In this document: positions 13,601 to 21,792 of the stretch, piece by piece
Layout of the letters: each line of letters begins with the position of its first letter
How positions within the stretch are numbered: position 1 is the first letter of the stretch
DNA from: Paroedura picta
Taxonomy: Eukaryota; Chordata; Lepidosauria; Squamata; Gekkonidae
Assembly: GCF_049243985.1 (NCBI RefSeq)
Contig: NC_135369.1
Location: 25,714,765-25,778,764 of the forward strand
Length of the DNA stretch: 64,000 nt
Direction: 5' to 3'
Notes under the pieces: generated by a model
Database searches by the model: none
What the model was told of the DNA's origin: nothing
Seen by the model: only the letters and a program-made list of their open reading frames with translations
Position numbers and translations under genes: made by a program

Positions 13601-16600
13601 GCAAAGGCGGCACAGGAGCCTGAAATGGCCATTTGGAGACAAGACCAGATCAGCACGGTTTTCCGGCCAAACCTGAGGCAAAGAGAGGTGCATTTTTGTT
13701 ATGGATGGTGATGGTGGCTCCCCAGTGGCCACCCTAGCAGGCAAGAAGAACCTGGCAACAGAGCTGGCGAGGTGCCACCACTGGAAAAGCCCTGTATTTG
13801 GCTACCACCTCCCTCCCTCAACTCTACAGGAGGGGGCAGGGCAGAGACAGCATGTAGCATTTACCAGGACGACCGATTCGGAGGCTTCATTCATACCGCC
13901 TAGTGCAGGGGTGGCCAAATTGGCAGGGGCTCATGGTAATTATACTCCATGGACATCTGGAGAGCCTCAGTTTGGCCACCCTGGCCCAATGTTAGGAGCT
14001 AACGTTGCACATTCTGCTCCTTCGAAGCCTGAGCATACAAAGCCCATAGTAAATTTAGGAGGGTTGCCAACTTCCAGGTGGAGTCTGGAGGTCCCCTGGA
14101 ATTACAATTGATCTCCAGATGACTTTTTCTCCCTGGAAAAAATGGCTGATCTGAAGGGTGGACTCTATAGCCATATGCCCACTGAAGTCTCTCCCCTTCC
14201 ACAGGCTGCCCCGCCAAATCTCCAGGAATTTCCCTACCCAGAGTTGGCAACCCTAGGCCTAGTCTGCACACACAGGATAATGCACTTTCAATGTGCTTTG
14301 GCAGCTGGATTTTCCTGTGCAGAACAGGAAAATCTACTTCAAAAGTGCATTGAAAGTGCATTATCTATTGTGTGCAGACTAGGTCCTAGTTTCATGACAT
14401 GCCAGCCTTTTTGGCCGTGATGCTGAGCTGCTGTGGAGGTTTCTTGATTGTATTGGCCTGATCCCACAGGACAATTCATTGATTAACTGTTACAGGATGT
14501 AAACCCCCTCCCCTGAATGTCAGGATCTGCAGCTTTGCTGATTCCTGTCGAGAAACGAATTCAGCGGTGGTAACTGAAATAAACAGAAGCCTCTTACTTG
14601 TCAGAGAGGCCCCCGAATACGACTGCGCCCAGGAGCACCCCGGCCATGTAGATTGACTGAGCCATCTGCTTCAGAGTTCGGGAGTCACACACTAAGTCCC
14701 ACTGCAGAGAAGGGGAGGGATAAAAAGAACAGTCCACACACGCCCAGGGGGGTCTCTACATTGGAAGTGGAAATGTTGAGTCATGATTTCAAGATTCAGT
14801 TTTGAATGTGCAGCTGCAAACTCTTTGCTGTGCCTTGTAACACATTACCCCATCTTGAGTTGCTTGGCTTTCGATTTTATCTGACTTAGCAAAAGATTAA
14901 AACAAAATGCCATCACTGTTTTTTTTCCTCTGTACTCAGTCTATCCATTGCTGAATAAAATGGGGTTTATTTCTTAGATTTACTCCCTTGACCACCTTTT
15001 TTCTACTGTGAGGGGAAGGAGAATATGAGTTTTTTAAACATGTCTGAGTCAGAAGAGTTAATTGGGATAATTTTGTTTGTTTCAGATTTCACCATAGGGA
15101 TGCTAACTTTAGGTTGCAAAATTCCTGGGGATTTGGTGGTGGATCCTGAGAAAGGTGTGATGTGAGGAGAGAAGAGACCTCAGCAGTGTATAATGCAGGG
15201 GTGGCCAAACTGCGGCTCTCCAGATGTCCACAGACTACAGTAATGCTGGAGGGGCTCATGGGAATTGCAGTCCATGGACATCTGGAGAGCCACAGTCATA
15301 GTGTCTACCCTCCAAAGCAGGGGTAGTCAACTTGTGGTCCTCCAGATGTCCATGGACTACCATTCCCATGAGCCCCTGCCAGCAAACGCTGGCAGGGGCT
15401 CATGGGAATGGTAGTCCATGGACATCTGGAGGACCACAGGTAGACTACCCCTGCTCCAAAGCATCCATTTCCTCTATGGGAGCTGATCTCTGTAGTCTGA
15501 AGATCAATATTCTGGGAGATCTTCAGGTTGGGATGAGTTATAGTCCATTCCAAACAATGAGAAGAAATGGGGATCACACCAAGGTAAAACAAAGAGAAAG
15601 AAACAAATGGTGCGAAAGACAAAAGATCTTCAATGGTTTAATAAACTCTACGCATTTCGCGTTCAGCTTCGTCAGGGGGAATTTACTTTTAGATTTCTTT
15701 TCAGTTCCTTTCAAGTGTTGTATGGAAAGGAATCATAAAGGATTCTAAAAGTAAATTCCTCCTGATGAAGCTGAACATGAAACTCATAGGGGTTATTAAA
15801 TCAATAAAAAGGCTTTTCACATTGCACTGTTCATTTAATTTTCTCCATTCCAAACTACCAATCTGATCCTATCCTAGGCACCTATGAAAACCTCTCGCGT
15901 CTATTTAAAACTGGAGAATCATAGCTGGGAGGCAGAATTCAGTCCCACTGGAATCCAAACACAAATCTTTGGGTCAGTCCTTCTTGCTCTAAATATGTAC
16001 AGGTGTTTGATGTTCACATCATTCCAAGGAGGAGGAACAATTCTGAGAAATTCAAAAGTTTCTGTGAAAGCCCATGATTTGGCAAACCCGTACTTTCCAC
16101 CATTTCTTTTCAAGTTCTTTAAAAGTCACATTTCAAGGAAAAAATGTTTAAATGGTCAAAAGGTGAAACATTGGAATGCCCATCAAATTTAGAGTCCAGT
16201 GGCACCTTTAAGGCCAACCATGTTTTAGTCAAGGTATGAGCTTTTGTGGGTGACATTGTATCTGAGGAAATGTGCGTGCACACGAAAACTCATATATCGT
16301 GAATAAAACTTGGTCTTAAAGGTGCCCCTGGCCTCTAAATTTGTTCTGCTGCTTCAGACAAATGCAGCTACTCACTTGGATCTATTGTTTGAATGCAGAA
16401 TGTTTTACCAGATTTTGAATTTGCTTATTATTTCGGAGCAGAAAAGTCATTAAGTAGAAGTCAACAATATGCTTGTTTATTGCTATAATGTATTTATATC
16501 CCATAATTCGCCATGTCTCAAGGCAGCTTTTGTATTTAAATTTAAAACATACAATCACACCCCCAAGCAACCAGGCTTAAAAAATGCTTGCAACCTATTT

Positions 16601-17119
16601 CCCATGACAATGACCTTCCAGCACAATTTTACAGGACAGCAGATGTATTTTGTCCTGCTCAGTTCTTGGCTGCCCCCTTCCCCAGGTGTGGCTTGGCAGC
16701 GATCACCCCGGGGACTCTCCTACCTCTGTTACAATGGTGGATGTGAAGACAGTTGTATCGTAGACCCATCCGTCCGGACAAGCTTCTGTCCCTTTCTCCC
16801 TGTCCTGTGGCCCTGTCCTGTTGGAATTCAGGGACGGCCACTGGGTACTGATAAACCGATGGCATTTCTGCAGTGTCCAGTTGCCATTGCTGGGGCTGGA
16901 GGTCCTCAGGAAGTCCTTGCATTCCAGGTTTTCTGTTGCATTTGTGTTGCATGTGTTGTTAGCGGGGTCCCTGCAGCGGTGATCGGGAACGGCGGCTGTG
17001 AAGTTCTGCAGGAGGTTGTGGTTTGCCAGGAGCACTATTGGGAAGGTCAGCAAAATCACATTGATGACTTGGAAACGACCCATGCCTCCAACCTGGTCCA
17101 AAAGTTTGGCAAAAGTCAT
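1444..17119 (-). CDS. SLC22A6/8-like: OAT-A: SLC22 organic anion transporter (OAT1/OAT3-like), 10 coding exons
   Basis: Predicted 583-residue MFS transporter of the plasma membrane. By family it would exchange organic anions for dicarboxylates in epithelium. Exons (join on complement): 16724-17119, 14598-14701, 13518-13672, 12289-12457, 10872-10995, 9141-9256, 7511-7725, 5311-5419, 2803-3006, 1444-1603. All introns are GT-AG and phases close without a stop. The start is the ATG at 17119 (MTFAKLL), with G at -3; an in-frame ATG 66 bp upstream is rejected because the paralogues start MSFA. Visible marks: N39 in LLQNFTAA, further N-x-S/T sites in the large extracellular loop, GGLSDKFGRK after TM2, SFAYYGL in TM7, K391 in DIPAK and R463 in TVIRQTGMG, equivalent to OAT1 K382 and R466. 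The 52-residue tail from exon 10 is unlike the 27-residue tails of its paralogues. Orthology to one named mammalian gene is not resolved. Confidence 0.9.
1760..2376 (-). mobile_element. L2-like LINE 3' region, interrupted
   Basis: Starts with an ATTTATTT-rich tail on the + strand and continues past a fold-back insertion into GGCGGAAGAGCTCCATCTTG and CGGGAGCTCATTC. These are the reverse of the L2 coding end seen at 23458-23900. It lies in intron 9 of OAT-A. Confidence 0.6.
1867..2060. mobile_element. Fold-back repeat, AGAGTCCGGTAGCACC family
   Basis: Two arms of about 72 bp (1867-1938 and about 1957-2029) are near-perfect reverse complements around CAAGCACTCTTCCTCAGA, followed by TACTTCAGACCAACACGGCT. 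A relative lies at 16190. Superfamily not assigned. Confidence 0.75.
2803..3006 (-). CDS. SLC22A6/8-like: OAT-A exon 9 (residues 463-531)
   Basis: 204 bp, acceptor GGCAG|GCAGACC, donor AGTCA|GTAAGTCC. It encodes [15 protein letters not shown] (TM11) and TM12 ending [18 protein letters not shown]. Confidence 0.92.
4142..4169. other. Perfect 11-bp hairpin
   Basis: Stem GCCCGTTGTAT / ATACAACGGGC with loop TCTTGG, in intron 8 of OAT-A. Function unknown; it may be part of an old repeat. Confidence 0.6.
5311..5419 (-). CDS. SLC22A6/8-like: OAT-A exon 8 (residues 427-463)
   Basis: 109 bp, acceptor CTCAG|ATATGC, donor ATCAG|GTAACG. It encodes TM10 with [13 protein letters not shown] and GELYPTVI. 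The last two bases begin the codon for substrate-binding R463. Confidence 0.92.
6144..6305 (-). mobile_element. CR1 LINE 3' end
   Basis: Begins AGAATCATAGAGTTGGA and GGGTCATCTAGTCCAACCCC, the reverse of the CR1 3' terminus. Intron 7 of OAT-A. Confidence 0.85.
6366..6605 (-). mobile_element. CR1 LINE 3' end, second copy
   Basis: AGAATCACAGAGCTGGAAGG starts a more diverged CR1 copy with the usual CTTCCAGCAAGGGAAAGCC downstream text. Confidence 0.8.
7012..7147. mobile_element. Palindromic hAT MITE, 136 bp
   Basis: CAGGGGTAGTCAACCTGTGG to its reverse complement, flanked by exact 8-bp duplications TTCTAGAT (7004-7011 and 7148-7155). Intron 7 of OAT-A. Confidence 0.9.
7511..7725 (-). CDS. SLC22A6/8-like: OAT-A exon 7 (residues 355-427)
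   Basis: 215 bp spanning TM7-TM9. SFAYYGL gives the paired tyrosines of the OAT substrate pocket, and DIPAK contains K391. Donor CAAG|GTGAGG. Confidence 0.93.
8872..8933. mobile_element. Palindromic hAT MITE, 62-bp deletion form
   Basis: Same ends as the 136-bp form with the centre lost. Exact 8-bp duplications CTTTAGAA at 8864-8871 and 8934-8941. Intron 6 of OAT-A. Confidence 0.88.
9141..9256 (-). CDS. SLC22A6/8-like: OAT-A exon 6 (residues 317-355)
   Basis: 116 bp, acceptor GCAG|GTCC, donor GTG|GTAAGG. It encodes [11 protein letters not shown] through [13 protein letters not shown], the second half of the loop. Confidence 0.9.
10327..10560 (+). mobile_element. Squamate-type tRNA SINE (second family)
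   Basis: GTGGTAGAGGGGTTAGAGTG (A-box region) and TGTTCAAATC (B-box region) are followed by CTAACCTACCTGACAAGGTT. Intron 5 of OAT-A. Confidence 0.65.
10872..10995 (-). CDS. SLC22A6/8-like: OAT-A exon 5 (residues 275-316)
   Basis: 124 bp, acceptor TACAG|GTGG, donor GAG|GTAAGG. It encodes WWFTESARW and the first half of the cytosolic loop between TM6 and TM7. Confidence 0.92.
11139..11345 (-). mobile_element. TTC-tailed tRNA SINE, partial
   Basis: AGAAGAAGAAGAGTTGGTTT then CCCACTTTTCACTACCCGAA; the tRNA head is decayed. It lies 144 bp upstream of the acceptor of OAT-A exon 5. Confidence 0.8.
11511..11637 (+). repeat. (TTTR)n microsatellite
   Basis: Long TTTG/TTTA tract, probably the tail of a minus-strand LINE that continues to about 11715. 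Confidence 0.9.
12289..12457 (-). CDS. SLC22A6/8-like: OAT-A exon 4 (residues 219-275)
   Basis: 169 bp, acceptor CCAG|CGGTCGAG, donor CTG|GTAGGTAC. It opens [10 protein letters not shown] and encodes TM5 (GQFILAG) and TM6 ([11 protein letters not shown]). A SINE tail lies only a few bases upstream of the acceptor. Confidence 0.93.
12464..12725 (-). mobile_element. TTC-tailed tRNA SINE abutting OAT-A exon 4
   Basis: The pyrimidine tail of this minus-strand SINE reaches to within about 7-20 bp of the exon 4 acceptor (exon starts 12457) and may form part of the polypyrimidine tract. Confidence 0.75.
13518..13672 (-). CDS. SLC22A6/8-like: OAT-A exon 3 (residues 167-219)
   Basis: 155 bp, acceptor CAG|GTTTGGCC, donor CTCT|GTGAGT. 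It encodes FGRKTVLIW (TM3) and TM4 ([14 protein letters not shown]). Confidence 0.9.
13907..13983. mobile_element. Decayed palindromic hAT MITE
   Basis: CAGGGGTGGCCAAATTGGCA to GTTTGGCCACCCTG, same family as 7012-7147 with one arm shortened. No clear target duplication. Confidence 0.65.
14057..14255. mobile_element. MITE with GGGTTGCCAAC ends
   Basis: TIRs GGGTTGCCAACTTCC and GAGTTGGCAACCC; internal CTGGAGATC and AAAATGGCTG motifs recur in the other copies. Intron 2 of OAT-A. Confidence 0.75.
14256..14386. mobile_element. Palindromic MITE, GATAATGCACTTTCAATG family
   Basis: TIR GGCCTAGTCTGCACAC at the left, GTGTGCAGACTAGGTCC at the right. The arms are near-complementary around CTGTGCAGAACAG. 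It directly abuts the preceding MITE. Confidence 0.8.
14598..14701 (-). CDS. SLC22A6/8-like: OAT-A exon 2 (residues 133-167)
   Basis: 104 bp opening with [16 protein letters not shown] after a CAG acceptor. It carries TM2 and the start of the MFS signature GGLSDK. The donor is AA|GTAAGAG, without the usual terminal exon G. Confidence 0.92.
15196..15298. mobile_element. Palindromic hAT MITE, right end lost
   Basis: CAGGGGTGGCCAAACTGCGG to ACATCTGGAGAGCCACAG. Confidence 0.7.
15318..15453. mobile_element. Palindromic hAT MITE, 136 bp
   Basis: Near-perfect palindrome with exact 8-bp duplications CTCCAAAG at 15310-15317 and 15454-15461. The target was another MITE. Confidence 0.92.
16190..16382. 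mobile_element. Fold-back repeat, AGAGTCCAGTGGCACC family
   Basis: AGAGTCCAGTGGCACCTTTA at the left and its inverse GGTCTTAAAGGTGCCCCTGG at the right, then GCTGCTTCAGACAAATGCAG. More decayed than 1867-2060. Confidence 0.7.
16724..17119 (-). CDS. SLC22A6/8-like: OAT-A exon 1 (residues 1-132)
   Basis: Encodes the N-terminus, TM1 and the large glycosylated extracellular loop, with N39 and clustered NNT and NAT sequons. It ends ...TIVTE with donor GAG|GTAGGA, phase 0. Confidence 0.92.
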
Positions 17120-17205
17120 GGCTGGGCCAAAAGGTCCTGTAGAGGCAATAGTAACACTAAAGTGGTTGTCGGAAGGAATATTCAAAAACGGGCTCAGTGT
17201 ATGCT

Positions 17206-17460
17206 TGAAGATTCAGAGGTGCCGGTTGTAAGTTGCTTGTGGACTGCAGAGCCGGGTTTGATTCCCACTCCTCCTCCACATGAAGCCTGCTGGGTGACCT
17301 TGGGTCAGTCACCGTTCTGCCCCTCAGAACTTTCTCGGCCCCACCTACCTTGCAAGGTGCTTGCTGTGGGGGAAGGGGAGGTAATTGTAAGCCAACTTGA
17401 GACTCCGCAGTGTAGAGGAAAGCAGGGGGTATAAAAACCAACCCTTCTTCTTCTTCTTTG
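17206..17460 (+). mobile_element. TTC-tailed SINE upstream of the OAT-A start codon
   Basis: GGGTTTGATTCCCACTCCTC (B box region) to AACC(C)TTCTTCTTCTTC. It is antisense to OAT-A with its head 87 bp upstream of the ATG, in what should be 5' UTR or core promoter. Confidence 0.8.
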
Positions 17461-18533
17461 AAAGAAATTGGAAAGCCCTGACTAACCCAGTGGAAGCTGT
17501 CAGAAAATTCCAAGTGCTTTCCGCTTCTGCTCAGCCGCTGTGGGGCTTTTTTTTTTTTTTTTTTTTGGTCCAAATGGTCTACGAACGAAATAGTTAAGAA
17601 GAGATGTCTTAGATTTCTCCTGCTGGTGAGCAAACAGACCAGGCCAGCATCCGGCTGTGCCCTTTGTTTTTGAGACTGATCCAAAGCCACGGAGAAACTT
17701 GGTCTCCCTTGGGTGGAATGCCTGTGAAGAAGCCAGTCAGGTGTTTTCCCTTCTCTAGGAACCTCTGCAGGAGGTCTAACAGGGCACAACAGAATCAGGT
17801 CCCAGCCTGGTGCTGCTGGGGTTTTTTTTTTTGCTTTGGATTAATCTCCTGCGGCGTCTTAGCGGGCTTATCCAGTTTAATTGGATGCATGAAAGTGAAA
17901 AGGAGAGGAATTTGTTTCTAAAGAATTTAGGTGATATGGGAATAGTGAGGGGGACCAGCAGAGTCAGCGCTGACAAGGAGAACCTGCTGAAAGACGAGAT
18001 TTTCATTTGCATTAGCCAAAGAAAATATGATGAAGGGAGCTTTAACTCTTGAAAGATCCTAACTTGAAAAATCTGTTTGTCTCTAAGGTGCTCCTGGGCT
18101 CATATCTAGCTGTTCTACCATCATGGCTACCCTGGGAAGGGGTCTGCTATAGCTGCTGTGTAGACCCAAAGCCAAGTCAGTTGCCTCAGGGCTCCAAGGC
18201 CACGTTGGCCTAGGCCATTCCATAGTGACCGTGTCTGTACACTGTCACACATGCGGTTTACAGGTCTGCCACTATAATAACATTTTGGGCGTACAATGCA
18301 AACTTAGCTACCTACAAACTACATTTTCCCTTCCCCTCTTCTTCCAAGAAATTGAGGGGCATGCATGATTATCCTGTCCTCCATTTATGTACTGACACCA
18401 ATCATTGTGGTTGATGGGACGGACACCCAACAAATGTCCTGGATGTGTGGGGATTTGAACATGGGTGTGTCAGGTCTTGGTCCTGTTACTCAAATAGGTG
18501 GTCTCCTAAGTAGTTGCAGGATCAGCCTAAAGC

Positions 18534-18705
18534 AGGGATAGCCAAACTGTGGCTCTCCAGATGTCCATAAACTACAACTCCCATGGGAGTCACCCCTGGC
18601 TAAAGCATCCGTGATAAGTAGCTATCAAGGGGGATATAGATGGTAGGGGCTCATGGGAATTGTAGTCCATGGACATCTGGAGGGCCGTAGTTTGACTACC
18701 CGTGA
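18534..18705. mobile_element. Palindromic hAT MITE, arms pulled apart
   Basis: Left half CAGGGATAGCCAAACTGTGG to CACCCCTG (18534-18597) and right half AGGGGCTCATGGGAATTGTA to CTACCCGTG (about 18647-18705). Confidence 0.65.
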
Positions 18706-18807
18706 TCTAGATCGTATGATAAATTTACCAGAGAAAAAATGGTTCTAAATACAGGTCGGGGACACTGGAACACTTGCTTTGCATTCAGAAGATCACATGT
18801 TCAGTCC

Positions 18808-19095
18808 GAAGAAGAAGAAGAAGAGGAAGAAGAAGAATTGGTTCTTATATGCCGCTTTTCTCTACCAGGAGTTTCAAAGTGACTTACAATTGCTTTCCCT
18901 TTCCTCTCCCCACAACAGACACCCTGTGGGGTAGGTGATGCTGAGAGGGTTCTGAGAGAACTGTGACAGGCCCAAGGTCCCCTGCATGTGGAAGAGTGGG
19001 GAATCAAACCTGGTTCTCCAGATTAGAGGTTGCTGCTCTTAACCATTATACAAACCTGGCTCTCTTAACCACTACACTAAGCTGGCTCTCAAGCT
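18808..19095 (-). mobile_element. TTC-tailed tRNA SINE
   Basis: GAAGAAGAAGAAGAGGAAGA, GTTCTTATATGCCGCTTTTC, CACAACAGACACCCTGTGGG, then GAATCAAACCTGG (B box) and CCACTACACTAAGCTGGCTC. Confidence 0.88.
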
Positions 19096-19469
19096 AGGAT
19101 CTGCAGGGAATTGTGGGAGACATCCAGTCTTTAAAATCATGACGTTTCTCTTTTTAAAAATCCATGAATGGATGTTTGTTTGAGACAGTTGAGTGAGAAA
19201 GAGAACTGGGACACATAAATGATTATTCTTGACCTTAATGTGTTAATTAGATTAACTTCATTGAATCCCCATATTTCTCTCCATGGTGGACCCAAAGTCT
19301 TAAAACATTCTTGCCTCCTCCGTGGTATTAACACAATAAACATGCGAAATAGGCTAGGTTGAGCATGTGACTAGTTCTGGGTCACCCGGCAAGCTTCCAT
19401 GGCAGAATGAGGAATCGAACCTGGATTGCCCAGATCCTAGACAATACTTTAACCATTATACAATGCAGG

Positions 19470-19880
19470 CTGTCAGGTCTGGATGACAGAGGAGATGACA
19501 GAGAGGGGATCTGAAAACGTCTTCAAGTATTTAAAAGGCTGCCATATAGAGGATGGAGCAGAGTTGTTCTCTCTTGCCCCAGAGGGAGAGACCAGAACCA
19601 ATGGGATGAAATTAATCCAAAGGAAATTCCGTTTAAACATTGGGAAGAAGTTCCTGACAGAGCGGTTTCTCAGTGGAACAGGCTTCCTTGGGAGGTGGGA
19701 GGTTCTCCGCCTTTGGAAATCTTTAAAAGAGGCTGGGTAGCCATCTGACGGAGAGGCTGATTCTGTGAAGGTTCAGGGGGGTGGCAGGTTACAGTAGATG
19801 AGGGTTGTGAGTGTCCTGCAGGGGGTTGGACTGGATGATCCAAGAGGTCCCTTCCAACATGATTCTATGATTTTATGAAA
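19470..19880 (+). mobile_element. CR1 LINE 3' region
   Basis: About 410 bp, including ACCAGAACCAATGGGATGAA and GGGGGTTGGACTGGATGATC, to the terminus ATTCTATGATTTTATG. Confidence 0.88.
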
Positions 19881-21707
19881 ATGCTTCATAAATTTATCTT
19901 TATTTCCTAATCCTCACAACAACCCTGTGAGGTAGGTCAGACAGAACCAATAACTTACCAGGCTACTAAGGAAGATTTTTAATTGAACAGAGTATTAGGG
20001 GGCCGAAACTCTGGGGTCTGGAAGTGGCTATGGTCCTTAAGCAAAAGCCTCATCCGTAAATCGGAGGCTCCATCAGGCATGGACCCATCACAAGGTTGAA
20101 CAAGATAACATGCAAATATTTGCTCTATAATCAGAGAATAATTTAAAATGTCACAGAAGTGTTTGATCAGTATACTTGTCCCTTTTTGTTTTCCTGAAAA
20201 GGAGAATCAAGTAATTAACATATTGCCCCAGCCTCAGTTTTTACAAGTTGGCTGTGTTTGAATTTTTTTTTGGGGGGGGGGGGGCGTCTCGGCCCATCCA
20301 TTTCCAAATGGCATTGAAGATACATTTCCCTTTTCAACTATGTTCTTTCCCACGTGGGAACAAGCTTGAGCAGTATCTCTTCTGCTGCCGCTACTAAAAC
20401 AGCACATCGACAACATTGCTCCCACACAGAAGGTTTTCTCATCATTTGGGTTTTTTTTCAAAAATTGACCATTTAATAACATTATATCAATATAGCATTG
20501 CACTAAATATGCATAAGATTCTCAGAGTTTGCAGCTTTCATTTTGAAAAGGATGAACCTCCAACTTGTTCTTGCCTCCCCTCCACAAAGAAAGAGCCAAG
20601 AGCCTGTTTGTAAGCAAGGCTGTGCATAACCTCACTCTCTGACTTTTTGTGTTTGGCTCCACCTCCTATAGCAGCCATTTTGTGGTTGTGCTCCCTGCCT
20701 TGTGTCAGATTTCCAAAGTTGCCCTATGGCTCGAAAAGGCAAAGAGACTCCTGCTTTAACTCTTTGGCACTCATTGATTTATACACTGCTTCCCCACCCC
20801 TATGGGGACCAAAAGTGGCTTACAGCATAAGGTGACCAGATTGTCCCACTTTTGAAGGGACATCTGAGGGCACCTGGCAAATTGTACTTATGTTGAAATT
20901 AAAAAATATATATTACAATACTATTTTTGCATTCTATTCGTTCAATGAAAATTTTTGTTGCTCCATATAGACCAAATTTTAATCGAGAATCCCCCCCCCC
21001 CGGGTCAATGGTGTCCCACTTTACCAATGTTAAAATCTGGTCACCATTACAGCATTATTCTCCCTTCTTCCATTTCCTCCTCACAACAACCCTGTGAGGT
21101 AGGCCAGGCCAAGAGAAAGTGACTAACCCAAGGTCCACCAGAGAGCCTTCATGGCTGTGAAAGATCCTAGTCTAATGCTCTAACCACTGCACCACCCTGT
21201 GTCTTTTATAACACTGCACAGTAGACATGCTCGTGGACTTGTAACCCCCTGTTGATCAGCAGCCTCTTCCCAGAATCATGCTTCTCCGCACGCTCTTCAG
21301 TGTCCGTATTGATCGTTTATCCAGAAGCAGCCTGTATTGCTCCAGGTTCAGAAGTGGGGCTTGTTTCCATTGTCTTCAAATACATTCAGAGTGCTTCCCC
21401 CAGTTTCAGAGCGTCCCAGTGGGCTTAGCTGTGCCCGTTGCAGTGGGGCAGCAGTTCCCATACGTTCAGCCACATTTCATTACGATAGGGTGGGGTGGGG
21501 GTGGAGGGGAAAGCTTTGTATGCCCACATGCATGCCTGACATTTTGCAGAGACACTGTAGAGGCATGCCTGTTTAGACACACCTGTCCCCGGCAGACATT
21601 TTACAGACTCAGGGGATGGGGATGGAAGCCTGAAAGAACTCTCATGCACAGAAGCAGGTCAGGATTAGGTGGGGGGGTTGTCAGGGAATGTCTGTGTTTC
21701 TTTTCCT

Positions 21708-21792
21708 TTAGCTGCTGTTTTTGTCTGGGTCAGGCTTGGTGGAGGGGAGAAGAACCTTCATCTGCAGTTCGTTTTCTTGGTTGGGCCTTGAC
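21708..21792 (-). CDS. SLC22A6/8-like: OAT-B exon 10, C-terminal tail (residues 533-560)
   Basis: 85 bp after acceptor TTTTAAG|G. The tail [20 protein letters not shown]... ending DKNSS resembles the basic, PLQ-like tails of OAT1 relatives. It matches the OAT-C tail in length and in the LL-S-KP core. Confidence 0.85.

Larger units (their letters stand above)
15105..15540. mobile_element. GGTTGCCAAC-type MITE carrying two hAT insertions
   Basis: GGTTGCAAAATTCCTGGGGA starts it and CTCCAAAGCATCCATTTCCT continues it after the insertions at 15196-15298 and 15318-15453. Intron 1 of OAT-A. Confidence 0.65.
17120..21707. other. Spacer between OAT-B and OAT-A
   Basis: About 4.6 kb containing the OAT-A promoter side and the OAT-B 3' end. 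Repeats recognised: a SINE 87 bp from the OAT-A ATG, a split palindromic hAT near 18534-18705, a SINE at 18808 and a CR1 at 19470. No TATA box or gene is obvious to me. Confidence 0.5.

Noticed and set aside
16469-17434. Longest open frame on the plus strand (321 codons)
   Set aside because: It runs antisense over OAT-A exon 1 and into a SINE. Its product has no family likeness, while the minus strand is a clear SLC22 exon with splice sites.
17157-17789. 210-codon minus-strand frame upstream of OAT-A
   Set aside because: Mostly reverse SINE sequence and unique spacer. It does not continue into the OAT-A frame and has no recognisable domain.
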